Source of the DNA: an uncultured Planctomycetaceae bacterium
GTDB taxonomy: Bacteria; Planctomycetota; Planctomycetia; Planctomycetales; Planctomycetaceae
Assembly (NCBI GenBank): GCA_903871805.1
Contig: CAIQIE010000387.1
Coordinates: 1-61,842, forward strand
DNA: 61,842 bases
Direction: 5' to 3'
This document shows positions 54,804 through 61,842 of this stretch, one piece after another. The notes below the pieces were generated by a model. The model ran no database searches, was not told the origin of the DNA, and saw only the letters and a program-made list of their open reading frames with translations. The stretch's first letter is position 1. Every line of letters begins with the position of its first letter. The position numbers were made by a program, and so were the translations under genes.

Positions 54804-54820
54804 TACAAAAGGCCAGCCAA
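54804..54820 (-). promoter_or_regulatory. Possible sigma-54 promoter for glnB
   Basis: Minus strand TTGGCTGGCCTTTTGTA: GG and the downstream G have the 12-base spacing of -24/-12 promoters, TTGGC matches, and the -12 element reads TTGTA instead of TTGCA. Transcription would start about 75 bases before the glnB ATG. Sigma-54 control of glnB is known in other bacteria. Single-site pattern match only. Confidence 0.35.
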
Positions 54821-55248
54821 CTTTTTCTGCAAACCCATCAGCGCAACCAAAAATTCAGCCACGGTCTTTCCAATATCACGGTCAGAAACATGGCAAAATC
54901 CGATTCCAGAAGATACGCTGCAGCCTCAGAAAGAGAACGCCGCCAGTTTGTGCGGCTGATCACAAACTGACAACATTTCCCACTTCAGATCGACTATTTG
55001 GCCAAATTTCTGCACATTGTACGACTGCTTCCCATGCGGAGGTCTGCAAACTCCATGCCGAGCCGCAATTGCATCAACTCCAATGCACAAATTCAGTGCA
55101 ATCATCGGGGATTGCAGTGAAAAAACGGCCTCTCACCGTGGGAAAACTCGTAGCATAAAAGGCGATCCGCAAAGCGATGACAAGCCCCGGCGTCACAAAC
55201 AAGCACAAAAATCAAGCATCATGCACAAAGAGTATTCACCGGTGATTT
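54821..55248. other. Intergenic, no gene seen
   Basis: 428 bases between divergent glnB and the prepilin peptidase gene. AT-richer than its surroundings in places; probable promoters, none assignable. Confidence 0.35.
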
Positions 55249-56241
55249 GTGGTTGAAGCGTTTCTCATCGGACTCGTAGGCGCCATTGCAGGCAGACTGT
55301 CGGTTCTGTGGGCAGCGTGCCTCGCAGAACCGGGGCGAGCTGCCGGCATCACTCGTTGTACCAGCTGTCAAAAAGATCGCCCATGGCAGGGTCTTCTGAT
55401 CAGAATTCCTTCCCGCTGCAACTCCTGCGGAACGAAGTCCGCGTCGTGGACATGGCTGGTCAGCCTGCTGCTCGGCATCATTTTCTGTTTCTACGCCTGG
55501 ATTTTGGTTGATGCGGGATGTCAGAAAATTGCAGAAGTCCGTCCGGACGCACCTTTACTTTCCAGCAGACTCCCATTTCACCTTCTGTTTATCTTCCTGC
55601 TGGTGACTGCGGTACTAACGGATCTGATCGATTATGTGATACCCGACCAAATCACATGGGCCGGGGCCGCCCTCGCAGTCGGATTCGCGACTTTCAGCGG
55701 GGAGCTGCAAATGATCCATATCTGGGTGGACTGGAATGATGAACTGGTCACCCTTTACGGCCCATTTCTTCCCCACTGGATCAAGGATCACCAACATCTG
55801 CATGGATTGGCATGGAGCCTTTGCGGAGGGGCCATGGGTGCGGGTCTGATGTGGATGGCGCGAATTGCTGCCCATCGCATTCTTGGTTTTCCCGCCATCG
55901 GCTTTGGCGATGTCACTTTGATGGCTATGATTGGTTCCTTTATGGGCTGGCAGCCCGTGCTTTGCGTCCTTGCAGTAGCGCCTCTGATCGGAATGATCCT
56001 CGGTCTCTCCGCATTTGTTCTGACAGGCCGCAGTTTCGTAGCCTTCGGTCCGTACCTCTGTGCGGCAGCATTCGTTGTCCTGTGCACATGGCGGGAAATT
56101 TGGGAGGTGCAGGGCCTGCGAATTATCTTCGGACACTGGCCGACCCTCGCAGCTTTGCTTACAGGCTCACTAACACTGTATTGCCTGCTTCTCTGGGGAG
56201 TAAGAATTCTGCGGGAAACACCAATACGGCAATTGCGATGA
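55249..56241 (+). CDS. Type 4 prepilin peptidase, A24 family
   Basis: 330 residues, GTG start at 55249 with GGTGA just upstream. Two cytoplasmic Cys pairs (CTSC 37-40, CNSC 57-60) as in PilD-type enzymes, then several membrane helices. The aspartate protease residues are D125 in LTDLIDYVIPDQ and D221 in AIGFGDVTLMAM (GxGD motif). The usual N-terminal methyltransferase signature with FLNVVIYRLP is replaced by an unrelated sequence (GAIAGRLSVLWAACLAE), so methylation activity is uncertain. It cleaves leaders of pilins and pseudopilins; the DUF1559 protein at 40612-41700 is a candidate substrate. Confidence 0.88.
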   Translation: MVEAFLIGLVGAIAGRLSVLWAACLAEPGRAAGITRCTSCQKDRPWQGLLIRIPSRCNSCGTKSASWTWLVSLLLGIIFCFYAWILVDAGCQKIAEVRPDAPLLSSRLPFHLLFIFLLVTAVLTDLIDYVIPDQITWAGAALAVGFATFSGELQMIHIWVDWNDELVTLYGPFLPHWIKDHQHLHGLAWSLCGGAMGAGLMWMARIAAHRILGFPAIGFGDVTLMAMIGSFMGWQPVLCVLAVAPLIGMILGLSAFVLTGRSFVAFGPYLCAAAFVVLCTWREIWEVQGLRIIFGHWPTLAALLTGSLTLYCLLLWGVRILRETPIRQLR

Positions 56242-56846
56242 TCCTTACCAGCCCCCGAACATCGCTCAGAAAATACGCCCGGGACAGCAAAGAAAACCGA
56301 CACATCAACACCGGTCACTTAGCCGTTCACAATTGGATCAATCTCGCGAAACTCTCGTTTGCATCTTCAGGATGTCAGTTCAGCAGAGGCGCGACACCAC
56401 TTTCTGAAAGGTCACTTCACGCCATCTGTCCCATCACCCTCAAATTTGGCCTAAATCTCCAATCGCAAATGCTCAGGCAGGGACCGCAATGCCCTGAGTG
56501 CCAATTCCCCGGCGGTACTGAAATGCGGTACTGAAATACAGTGTCAACAGATCAACTCCGTTGCGGCTCAGCGTTCCACGAAACGCAGAACTATCACCAT
56601 CTGTCCACACCGACTTTTCAGTATTGCTCAGATCTCCGCCTTTGCCAACCGCCAGCGAACTTCCGCATCCCTGCTGCCAGGATCTGAAAAGGCACATCTG
56701 CGGTGACATAGGAGATGTCAGATTTGCCGCAATTCTGTGCCTTGCCTTACAGAGGCTGTACCCGATTGGGCCCGTGTTTAATGAGTCCCGACGAAACGGC
56801 AACAACCATACCTGCCTCTGTGCGTGAAAGACTTCTGTGTCACATC
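56242..56846. other. Intergenic, no gene seen, one short duplication
   Basis: 605 bases between convergent genes. Contains two adjacent copies of GCGGTACTGAAAT (56512-56524, 56525-56537). A minus-strand frame over 56473-56859 has no family resemblance that I can see. Confidence 0.4.
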
Positions 56847-57719
56847 TTAGTGTTCGCACCAGCGACGCTGCAGATCCGCAAAGGCGTCAATTCGCCGATC
56901 ACGGAAAAACGGCCAGTGAGTCCTTGCGGTGTTGATCAGCGAAAGGTCGCAGCTGACCTGCAGCGTGTCTTCGCCATCGTGAGTCGCCTGAGCAACCACA
57001 TTGCCGTAGGGATCAGCCAGAAAACTGCCTCCCCAAAACTGAATTTCCCCCTCAAGCCCGACGCGATTCGGGGCCCCCACGAACAATCCATTGGCAATCG
57101 CATGGCTGCGCATCATCGTCTGCCATGCAGAATACTGGCTGGCTCCATAAACATCCCGTTCTCCGGGAATCCAACCGATCGCTGTCGGATAAAAGAGCAG
57201 TTCCGCCCCTTTCATGGCGGTAAGCCTTGCTGCTTCGGGATACCATTGATCCCAGCAAATGCAGACACCGACTTTGGCATACTTCGTGGGGAAGGCCAGA
57301 AATCCCAGATCCCCGGGAGTGAAGTAAAATTTTTCATAGTAAAGAGGATCATCGGGGATGTGCATTTTCCGGTACAACCCAGCGATCTCGCCATCAGCAT
57401 CCAGAACCACTGCAGAATTGTGGTACAGCCCGTGAGTTCGCTTTTCAAACAAGGGCACGACAATGACGACCCGCAGCTCCCTGGCAATCTTCTGCAGCTC
57501 AATCGTCGTTGGCCCCGGTATCGACTCGGCCAGCTCAAAACGGTCATGACATTCTGTCTGGCAGGGATACTGGGTATTGAAGACTTCCTGCAGGCAGACG
57601 ACCTGAGCACCGTTGTCCGCCGCCTGCCGAATTCGGAAAATTGTTCGTTCCAGATTTGTCCCGGGATCGGTTCCACACTGCATCTGAATGAGTGCGACCT
57701 GAACGTTTTTATTTGTCAC
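56847..57719 (-). CDS. aguB: N-carbamoylputrescine amidase (nitrilase superfamily)
   Basis: 290 residues from a GTG at 57719 (AGGA 9 bases upstream), matching the start of homologues at VQVALIQMQCG; the longer in-frame reading to 57986 is not family-like. Nitrilase triad: E45 in CLQEVFNTQY, K118 in YRKMHIPDD, C155 in CICWDQWYPEA. The CWDQWYPEAAR, YPTAIGWIPGE and AIANGLFVGAPNRVG segments are those of AguB. It hydrolyses N-carbamoylputrescine to putrescine, CO2 and ammonia in the arginine/agmatine route. Agmatine deiminase (aguA) is not in the window. Confidence 0.92.
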   Translation of the reverse strand: MTNKNVQVALIQMQCGTDPGTNLERTIFRIRQAADNGAQVVCLQEVFNTQYPCQTECHDRFELAESIPGPTTIELQKIARELRVVIVVPLFEKRTHGLYHNSAVVLDADGEIAGLYRKMHIPDDPLYYEKFYFTPGDLGFLAFPTKYAKVGVCICWDQWYPEAARLTAMKGAELLFYPTAIGWIPGERDVYGASQYSAWQTMMRSHAIANGLFVGAPNRVGLEGEIQFWGGSFLADPYGNVVAQATHDGEDTLQVSCDLSLINTARTHWPFFRDRRIDAFADLQRRWCEH

Positions 57720-58135
57720 CGTAGGTTTCCTGCAATGCTGTAGCCCGACCCCTGGATTCACTGGTCCGGCAAAAAAATCTGACTGGATCTTCAAACTGAT
57801 ATTTTCGCGAGGCTCACGGGAAATTTGCCTTAACAACCAGAAACCTGATTCCGAAAAGACAGAGTTTTGTGGGAACAATAACGAATTACCCCCCTGTTTC
57901 GAACAAAGACCGGGAGATTTCACATAGATTATGTCACCGCCGGGACGAAGAGGCATTCGTTTACGGACGGCAACCCCGGCCCACAAATAACGGCGGCAGA
58001 TTTCATGTTGTCTCCCGACCGCTTTCCGAAACTGGACCAGTTCATCGTCGCTCCAGGCAGACTACAGACGCCACACCGATTCCGGGGTTCAGCCTCAGAC
58101 TTCCGAAATGTACCGATTTCCGTTGAAATGCGAGT
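57720..58135. other. Intergenic between divergent genes, no gene seen
   Basis: 416 bases with promoters presumably in both directions. No motif that I can support. Confidence 0.35.
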
Positions 58136-58810
58136 ATGAATTACCTCGCACACGGTTACCGTTTCATTCAAACGCCCCTCCTGCTGGCCGGCACAGCCAT
58201 TCCGGATTGGCTGTCCGTCGTGGATCGAAAAGTGCGACTTCGAAGCCATCGAATCAGATCGGGGATGGATCAGTTGTCCGATGACGATCGGCAGATTGCC
58301 ACAGGTGCTCTGCAGCATCTGCACGATGACGATCAGTTTCATTCCTGCCCAACATTTCTGATGCTGGAATCAACGCTCTCTGTTCGTTTCCGAAGACTAA
58401 TGCCGGATCCCTTCGATCACCGCCCGCCATTCCTTGGTCATATCGTGACGGAACTACTGCTGGATGCCGTGATTGCCGAGCAACAACCGAAGGTACTTGA
58501 CCGGTACTATCACGCTTTGGCTGAAGTATCACCGGAGCAAATACAGGCCGTGGTGAATCGCCTGGCGACACGCGCTACCGACCACCTCGCGTTGTTCATC
58601 AACCGCTTTCGGGATGCCAGAATCCTTTATGACTATCAGGACGATGTTCGTCTGCTGACTCGCTTGAATCAGGTCCTTCGTCGAGTCACACTGCCTGAAA
58701 TCGATCACAACTGCCTTGAAGTTCTTCAGCACGCCAGAGACTTACTGCGCTCGCACAGCAGGACTCTGCTGGAGGCAGTGGAATCGACAGCGCTACCGAA
58801 GCTTTTCTGA
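58136..58810 (+). CDS. Possible ACP-phosphodiesterase-like protein (low certainty)
   Basis: 224 residues, largely helical, no signal peptide or membrane segment. The N-terminus MNYLAHGYRFIQTPLLLAG and the later IPDW resemble the AcpH/ACP_PD family start, and a cluster HLHDDDQFH (59-67) could bind a metal, as Asp/His clusters do in that superfamily. The rest diverges, and the family's usual length (about 190-200) is only roughly matched. Acyl-carrier-protein phosphodiesterases remove 4'-phosphopantetheine. It is followed after 109 bases by the epimerase gene on the same strand. Could equally be an unrelated conserved hypothetical. Confidence 0.6.
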   Translation: MNYLAHGYRFIQTPLLLAGTAIPDWLSVVDRKVRLRSHRIRSGMDQLSDDDRQIATGALQHLHDDDQFHSCPTFLMLESTLSVRFRRLMPDPFDHRPPFLGHIVTELLLDAVIAEQQPKVLDRYYHALAEVSPEQIQAVVNRLATRATDHLALFINRFRDARILYDYQDDVRLLTRLNQVLRRVTLPEIDHNCLEVLQHARDLLRSHSRTLLEAVESTALPKLF

Positions 58811-58919
58811 CTGCAGAAACAAGTCTGGCAAGCGTATTCGCTTTGACTTTTCAGCGACGGCCCGTATTCCGTTTTCCCAGTCGGCATTTTCTTTCGCCCC
58901 ACAGAAAGGGCCCCACGCG

Positions 58920-59765
58920 ATGAAGTACGGCATGAACCTTTTGCTCTGGACCGCTGGCGTGACAGAAGAACACTTTCCGCTGCTGAGCAATCTGAAGCAG
59001 TGGGGATTTGACGGCGTCGAACTGCCCATGTTTGATTTCAACGTCAACCACTTCAGAAAGCTGGGTGCCGAACTGAAAAAAACAGGGCTGGCCTCCACCG
59101 CCGTTACGGTCTGTACCCCCGAGGAAAACCCAATTTCCGAAGATGCCAGTGTGCGTCGTGCCGGCCTCGAACGCCTCAAGAAAGCCATCGATTGCTGTGC
59201 AGCGGCCGGTGCAACTGTCCTCTGCGGCCCAATTCATTCAGCACTGGGGCACTTCAGCGGCGCTGGTCGGACACAGGACGAATGGAATCGGGCAAAGGAA
59301 ATTCTTTGGCAGGCCGGCGAATACGCAAAAACAGCCCACATCACTCTGGTTGTCGAGTATCTGAATCGGTTTGAATGCTACTTCCTGAATTGCGCTGCGG
59401 ATGCCGCTCAGTTCTGCCGCGAAGTCAACCACCCGAACGTAAAAACGATGTACGATACGTTTCATGCAAATATCGAAGAAAAGTCCATCACGCAGGCTGT
59501 GAAGGCATGTGCCGATCAACTCGCTCACGTTCACATTTCTGAAAACGATCGCTCGACTCCAGGTGAGGGTGGTGTCAACTGGACAGAAAGCTTCCAGGCT
59601 CTGAAAGATGTAAACTACGACGGCTGGCTGATAATTGAAGCCTTTGGGCTGGCTCTGCCGGACCTTGCCGCGGCCACCCGTGTCTGGCGGCGAATGTTTC
59701 CTTCTGAAGAATACCTGGCAAAAAATGGCCTGCAGTTCATGAAATCCCGCTGGGAATCCCGGTAG
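58920..59765 (+). CDS. Sugar phosphate isomerase/epimerase, psicose/tagatose 3-epimerase type
   Basis: 281 residues from the ATG at 58920 (AAAGGG about 9 bases upstream; a longer in-frame reading overlaps the previous gene). TIM-barrel AP-endonuclease-2-like fold: MKYGMNLLLWTAGVTEEHF at the start, WGFDGVELPMFDF strand 2. The metal ligands of the D-psicose 3-epimerase group can be placed as E146 (VVEYLNRFE), D179 (MYDTFH), H205 (HVHISEND) and E240 (LIIEAFG), with H182 as an additional contact. It is followed by a DUF1080 gene, a pairing that fits metabolism of 3-keto or rare sugars. Confidence 0.9.
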   Translation: MKYGMNLLLWTAGVTEEHFPLLSNLKQWGFDGVELPMFDFNVNHFRKLGAELKKTGLASTAVTVCTPEENPISEDASVRRAGLERLKKAIDCCAAAGATVLCGPIHSALGHFSGAGRTQDEWNRAKEILWQAGEYAKTAHITLVVEYLNRFECYFLNCAADAAQFCREVNHPNVKTMYDTFHANIEEKSITQAVKACADQLAHVHISENDRSTPGEGGVNWTESFQALKDVNYDGWLIIEAFGLALPDLAAATRVWRRMFPSEEYLAKNGLQFMKSRWESR

Positions 59766-59895
59766 TCTGCCGAGATCAATGAATTCTCATGTCGTTCGGT
59801 CGGCCCTTCGCGACTGACCGATCAGAGAATTTCACCGCCCCCGCTATCCCCATTCTGTGTCTTTCAACTTCCAATTTCTTCCCAAGAGGTTCACT

Positions 59896-60882
59896 ATGAA
59901 AATGGCGATGTCCCTGGTCACCCTGCTGCTGTTGGCAACCGTCGTTGTGGCCGACGAAAAAGATCCGAATTTCACGGCACTGACTTCCGAAAAAGCAGGT
60001 AAAGACTTTCAGTTTCAGGGGGAGTACTCTGGAAAAATCCGCACAGAAAATGGCGAACTCACTATCGGCGTTCAGGTCATTGCAGAAGGTTCAGGCAAAT
60101 TTGCATGGGCCGCCATGATGGGCGGTCTTCCAGGCGATGGATGGGATGGAAACACCCCCATTCGCGGTGCCGGAGAATTGCAGGGCAATCTCGCAATCAT
60201 GAAGGGTGACACGGGGCGGGGCGAAATTCGAGACGGAAGCCTGACCGTCTATACCGGCGACAACGTCAAACTGGGTGAGCTGGCAAAGGTTCAGCGAGTG
60301 TCCCCGACCATCGGACGAAAGCCGCCTGAAGGGGCCCTTGTGCTGTTCGACGGAACGACCGCTGACAACTTCGAGGGCGGAAAACTCTCTGAAGATAAAC
60401 TGCTGATGCAGGGAGCAGCCAGCCGCGAAAAACACGGCAGTGGGGAACTGCATCTGGAATTCCTGCTGCCATTCATGCCCAACGCCCGCGGACAGGGACG
60501 AAGCAACAGCGGTGTTTACCTGCAGGGACGTTATGAAGTCCAGGTGCTCGACTCGTTCGGACTCAGTGGGGAACAAAATGAATGCGGTGGCATCTACTCC
60601 ATCGCAAAACCCTCTGCAAACCTGTGCTTCCCACCACTCAGCTGGCAGACCTACGACATCGATTATCATGCCGCAGAATTCGGAACGGATGGGAAGAAGT
60701 CAGCCGATGCATGGATGACCGTAAAACACAACGGCGTTGTGATCCATAATAAAGTCAAACTGACGCATGCCACAACAGCTGCCCCGGTCGCGGAAGGCCC
60801 ACAGCAGGGACCGCTCTATCTGCAGGATCATGGAAACCAGGTTCGCTACCGCAATATCTGGTTCAAACCCGCAGCAAAGTAA
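59896..60882 (+). CDS. DUF1080 (3-keto-disaccharide hydrolase-like) exported protein
   Basis: 328 residues from the ATG at 59896 (AGAGG 6 bases upstream). Signal peptide 1-20 ending VVVADE. Residues about 25-135 form an extra beta-rich domain (FQFQGEYSGKIRTENGELTIG); the DUF1080 concanavalin-like domain begins at PPEGALVLFDGTTADNF and contains NSGVYLQGRYEVQVLDSFG, ICPL-type PPLSWQTYDIDYHA and the terminal GPLYLQDHGNQVRYRNIWFKP. DUF1080 proteins hydrolyse 3-keto-glycosides; planctomycetes encode many. The product should act in the periplasm. Confidence 0.93.
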   Translation: MKMAMSLVTLLLLATVVVADEKDPNFTALTSEKAGKDFQFQGEYSGKIRTENGELTIGVQVIAEGSGKFAWAAMMGGLPGDGWDGNTPIRGAGELQGNLAIMKGDTGRGEIRDGSLTVYTGDNVKLGELAKVQRVSPTIGRKPPEGALVLFDGTTADNFEGGKLSEDKLLMQGAASREKHGSGELHLEFLLPFMPNARGQGRSNSGVYLQGRYEVQVLDSFGLSGEQNECGGIYSIAKPSANLCFPPLSWQTYDIDYHAAEFGTDGKKSADAWMTVKHNGVVIHNKVKLTHATTAAPVAEGPQQGPLYLQDHGNQVRYRNIWFKPAAK

Positions 60883-61493
60883 TGCACTCTGACGGACGTG
60901 GCTGCCATAGCCGCCCCAACAGACCAAAGTCGTCTGACAAACCCTGACTTCGTGCCATCCAGCGTACTTGCAGGGTTAGACGGGACGTGTGCGACACAAA
61001 CTCTGCCGAGCCTCTAAGTACAGCTTCCTGAAAATCGATCGTGGTCCCCGCGCAGGCGGGGATCCACTGTTGGCGCGAATAGGGTTAGGCATAGCAGTTT
61101 GTTTTCAGCTCCCCCTCCGAACCGAACTTGCAGATCTGCCACATCCGGCCCTTCAGTTGATGGTCTTGCCTGCGTGAGAATTGACAGGCGGAGCCATGAG
61201 CAGCAAAAAGGCGGAACAGCCCGGGGTCTGCAAAGAAGTGATTCAGCCAGCAATACCGTTCTACCTCGCGGCCTCAACCACGGCCACCGCGTGCATGTCG
61301 CAGAATACTGTCAGGACAGCCACGGAATCATTTATCGAGGCAGGAAAACACCGTCCGGCAGCTATTACGCCGGAATCAGCCGAACCAGCCGCGACTCATC
61401 TGATTCAGTTTCACGGTTGGCAAGCCTCCACAGCACACATCAAGTCTCCTTGCCCCTTGAGACTCTTGTTCCCTCGACTTGGCTACTCGCTCC
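60883..61493. other. Intergenic with one REP-like palindrome, no gene seen
   Basis: 611 bases between convergent genes. Besides the palindrome at 61045-61062 I see no structure. Open frames here have no family resemblance. Confidence 0.4.
61045..61062. repeat. REP-like palindrome, copy 3
   Basis: TCCCCGC (61045-61051), loop GCAG, GCGGGGA (61056-61062): same loop and GC-rich core as the copies at 30632 and 30823, with C/G in place of T/A at one stem position. An outer GTGG/CCAC pair extends it with a bulge. Confidence 0.75.
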
Positions 61494-61842
61494 TCATCCT
61501 TCACCAAGGCCCATACTACCCGACGCAGGGACTGGCGGGCGATTCTGAATGTGGGCGCGAAGTTCTGCGGTTATCAAACGCAGTTGTTCAAGCGACTGGC
61601 TGCTCAAACTGGACTCGTCGATGACCGGGCCCCCAAAGATTTCCTGCAAGGTTTGAATGAGCTTAATCTCACCCCTGATCTCGCCCTCTTCACGCCCCTC
61701 TGCACGGGCCTCTGCCCTCGCCGAATTCAGCAGCCACTGCTGGTCGCGAAGCGCTTTTTCTCTTGTGTCATACATGATTTTATCCTCAGTAATCCTGGCA
61801 ATCCGTGCGATGGTCTCTGTCGCCTGCCAGAAAGCAGGTTCC
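61494..61842 (-). CDS. Rpn-family nuclease/transposase-like protein, C-terminal part (runs off window)
   Basis: The frame is open from the stop at 61494 to the right edge with no stop, giving 115 residues of a C-terminus; the ATG at 61775 is internal. FWQATETIARIARITEDKIM, then YDTREKALRDQQWLLNSAR, a Glu/Gly/Arg-rich EGREEGEIRGEIKLIQTLQ helix and SLEQLRLITAELRAHI are typical of the tail of Rpn/PD-(D/E)XK nuclease family proteins, which promote recombination and often occur in many copies. The catalytic N-terminal domain lies outside the window. Confidence 0.8.
   Translation of the reverse strand, partial: EPAFWQATETIARIARITEDKIMYDTREKALRDQQWLLNSARAEARAEGREEGEIRGEIKLIQTLQEIFGGPVIDESSLSSQSLEQLRLITAELRAHIQNRPPVPASGSMGLGEG

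Noticed and set aside
56473..56859. 128-codon minus-strand frame
   Set aside because: No recognisable domain; overlaps the end of aguB and contains the 13-bp duplication, suggesting non-coding drift.
56715..57743. 342-codon plus-strand frame
   Set aside because: Lies antisense to aguB, whose catalytic triad is intact; shadow frame.

Overview
The window looks like a chromosomal segment of a planctomycete, probably of the Planctomycetaceae type. No 16S gene or database was available, so this rests on gene content: a DUF1559 pseudopilin-like protein, CRTAC1-type proteins with FG-GAP repeats plus an ASPIC/UnbV domain, a DUF1080 (3-keto-disaccharide hydrolase-like) protein, transthyretin-like lipoproteins, a large single-pass protein with prenyltransferase/squalene-oxidase-type repeats, and long non-coding gaps between genes. 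All coordinates and start sites are read from the sequence; family assignments come from recognised motifs and were not confirmed by any search.

Layout. 1-5338 is a mobile-element edge: the 5' end of an IS1380-type transposase gene runs off the left end, then comes an exported membrane protein of unknown function, then a Y1/RAYT-type HUH transposase gene bracketed by two short tandem-repeat arrays that share a TGTGTCCCC core and face each other in inverted orientation. 5339-14230 holds a membrane-anchored helical-repeat protein, a family 4 glycosyltransferase, valyl-tRNA synthetase with a zinc-ribbon insertion, a single-haem exported protein and an SGNH hydrolase fused to a Dabb domain. 14801-18607 is a run hpf, ptsN-like EIIA, HPr, pqiA, pqiB. 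18813-27322 carries the TonB-like/terpenoid-cyclase-like protein, ribosomal protein L21 and an RND efflux pair whose permease contains a canonical EF-hand loop. 27659-30600 encodes a PfkB sugar kinase and 6-phosphogluconate dehydrogenase.

31046-35853 is a metal-uptake ABC operon preceded by a perfect 10-bp inverted repeat. Both permeases carry a C-terminal DtxR/MntR-like regulator domain with most metal ligands kept. 35917-47367 is an extracytoplasmic cluster: gluQ, a seven-haem TPR cytochrome lipoprotein, a CRTAC1 lipoprotein, a DUF1559 pseudopilin, a transthyretin-like lipoprotein, a membrane-anchored TPR protein and, divergently, a 973-residue TPR-CRTAC1 lipoprotein. 47472-60882 has an M48 peptidase with an N-terminal zinc ribbon, a polytopic GT-C-like protein, an HtrA-like protein that has lost all three catalytic residues, PII (glnB), an A24 prepilin peptidase, N-carbamoylputrescine amidase, an ACP-phosphodiesterase-like protein, a sugar epimerase and a DUF1080 protein. 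The right edge cuts an Rpn-type (PD-(D/E)XK) nuclease gene.

The candidates most likely to be under-described are the paired permease-DtxR fusions with their palindromic operator, the haem/CRTAC1/pseudopilin cluster, the HtrA pseudoprotease, the EF-hand RND permease and the RAYT with its inverted flanking arrays.
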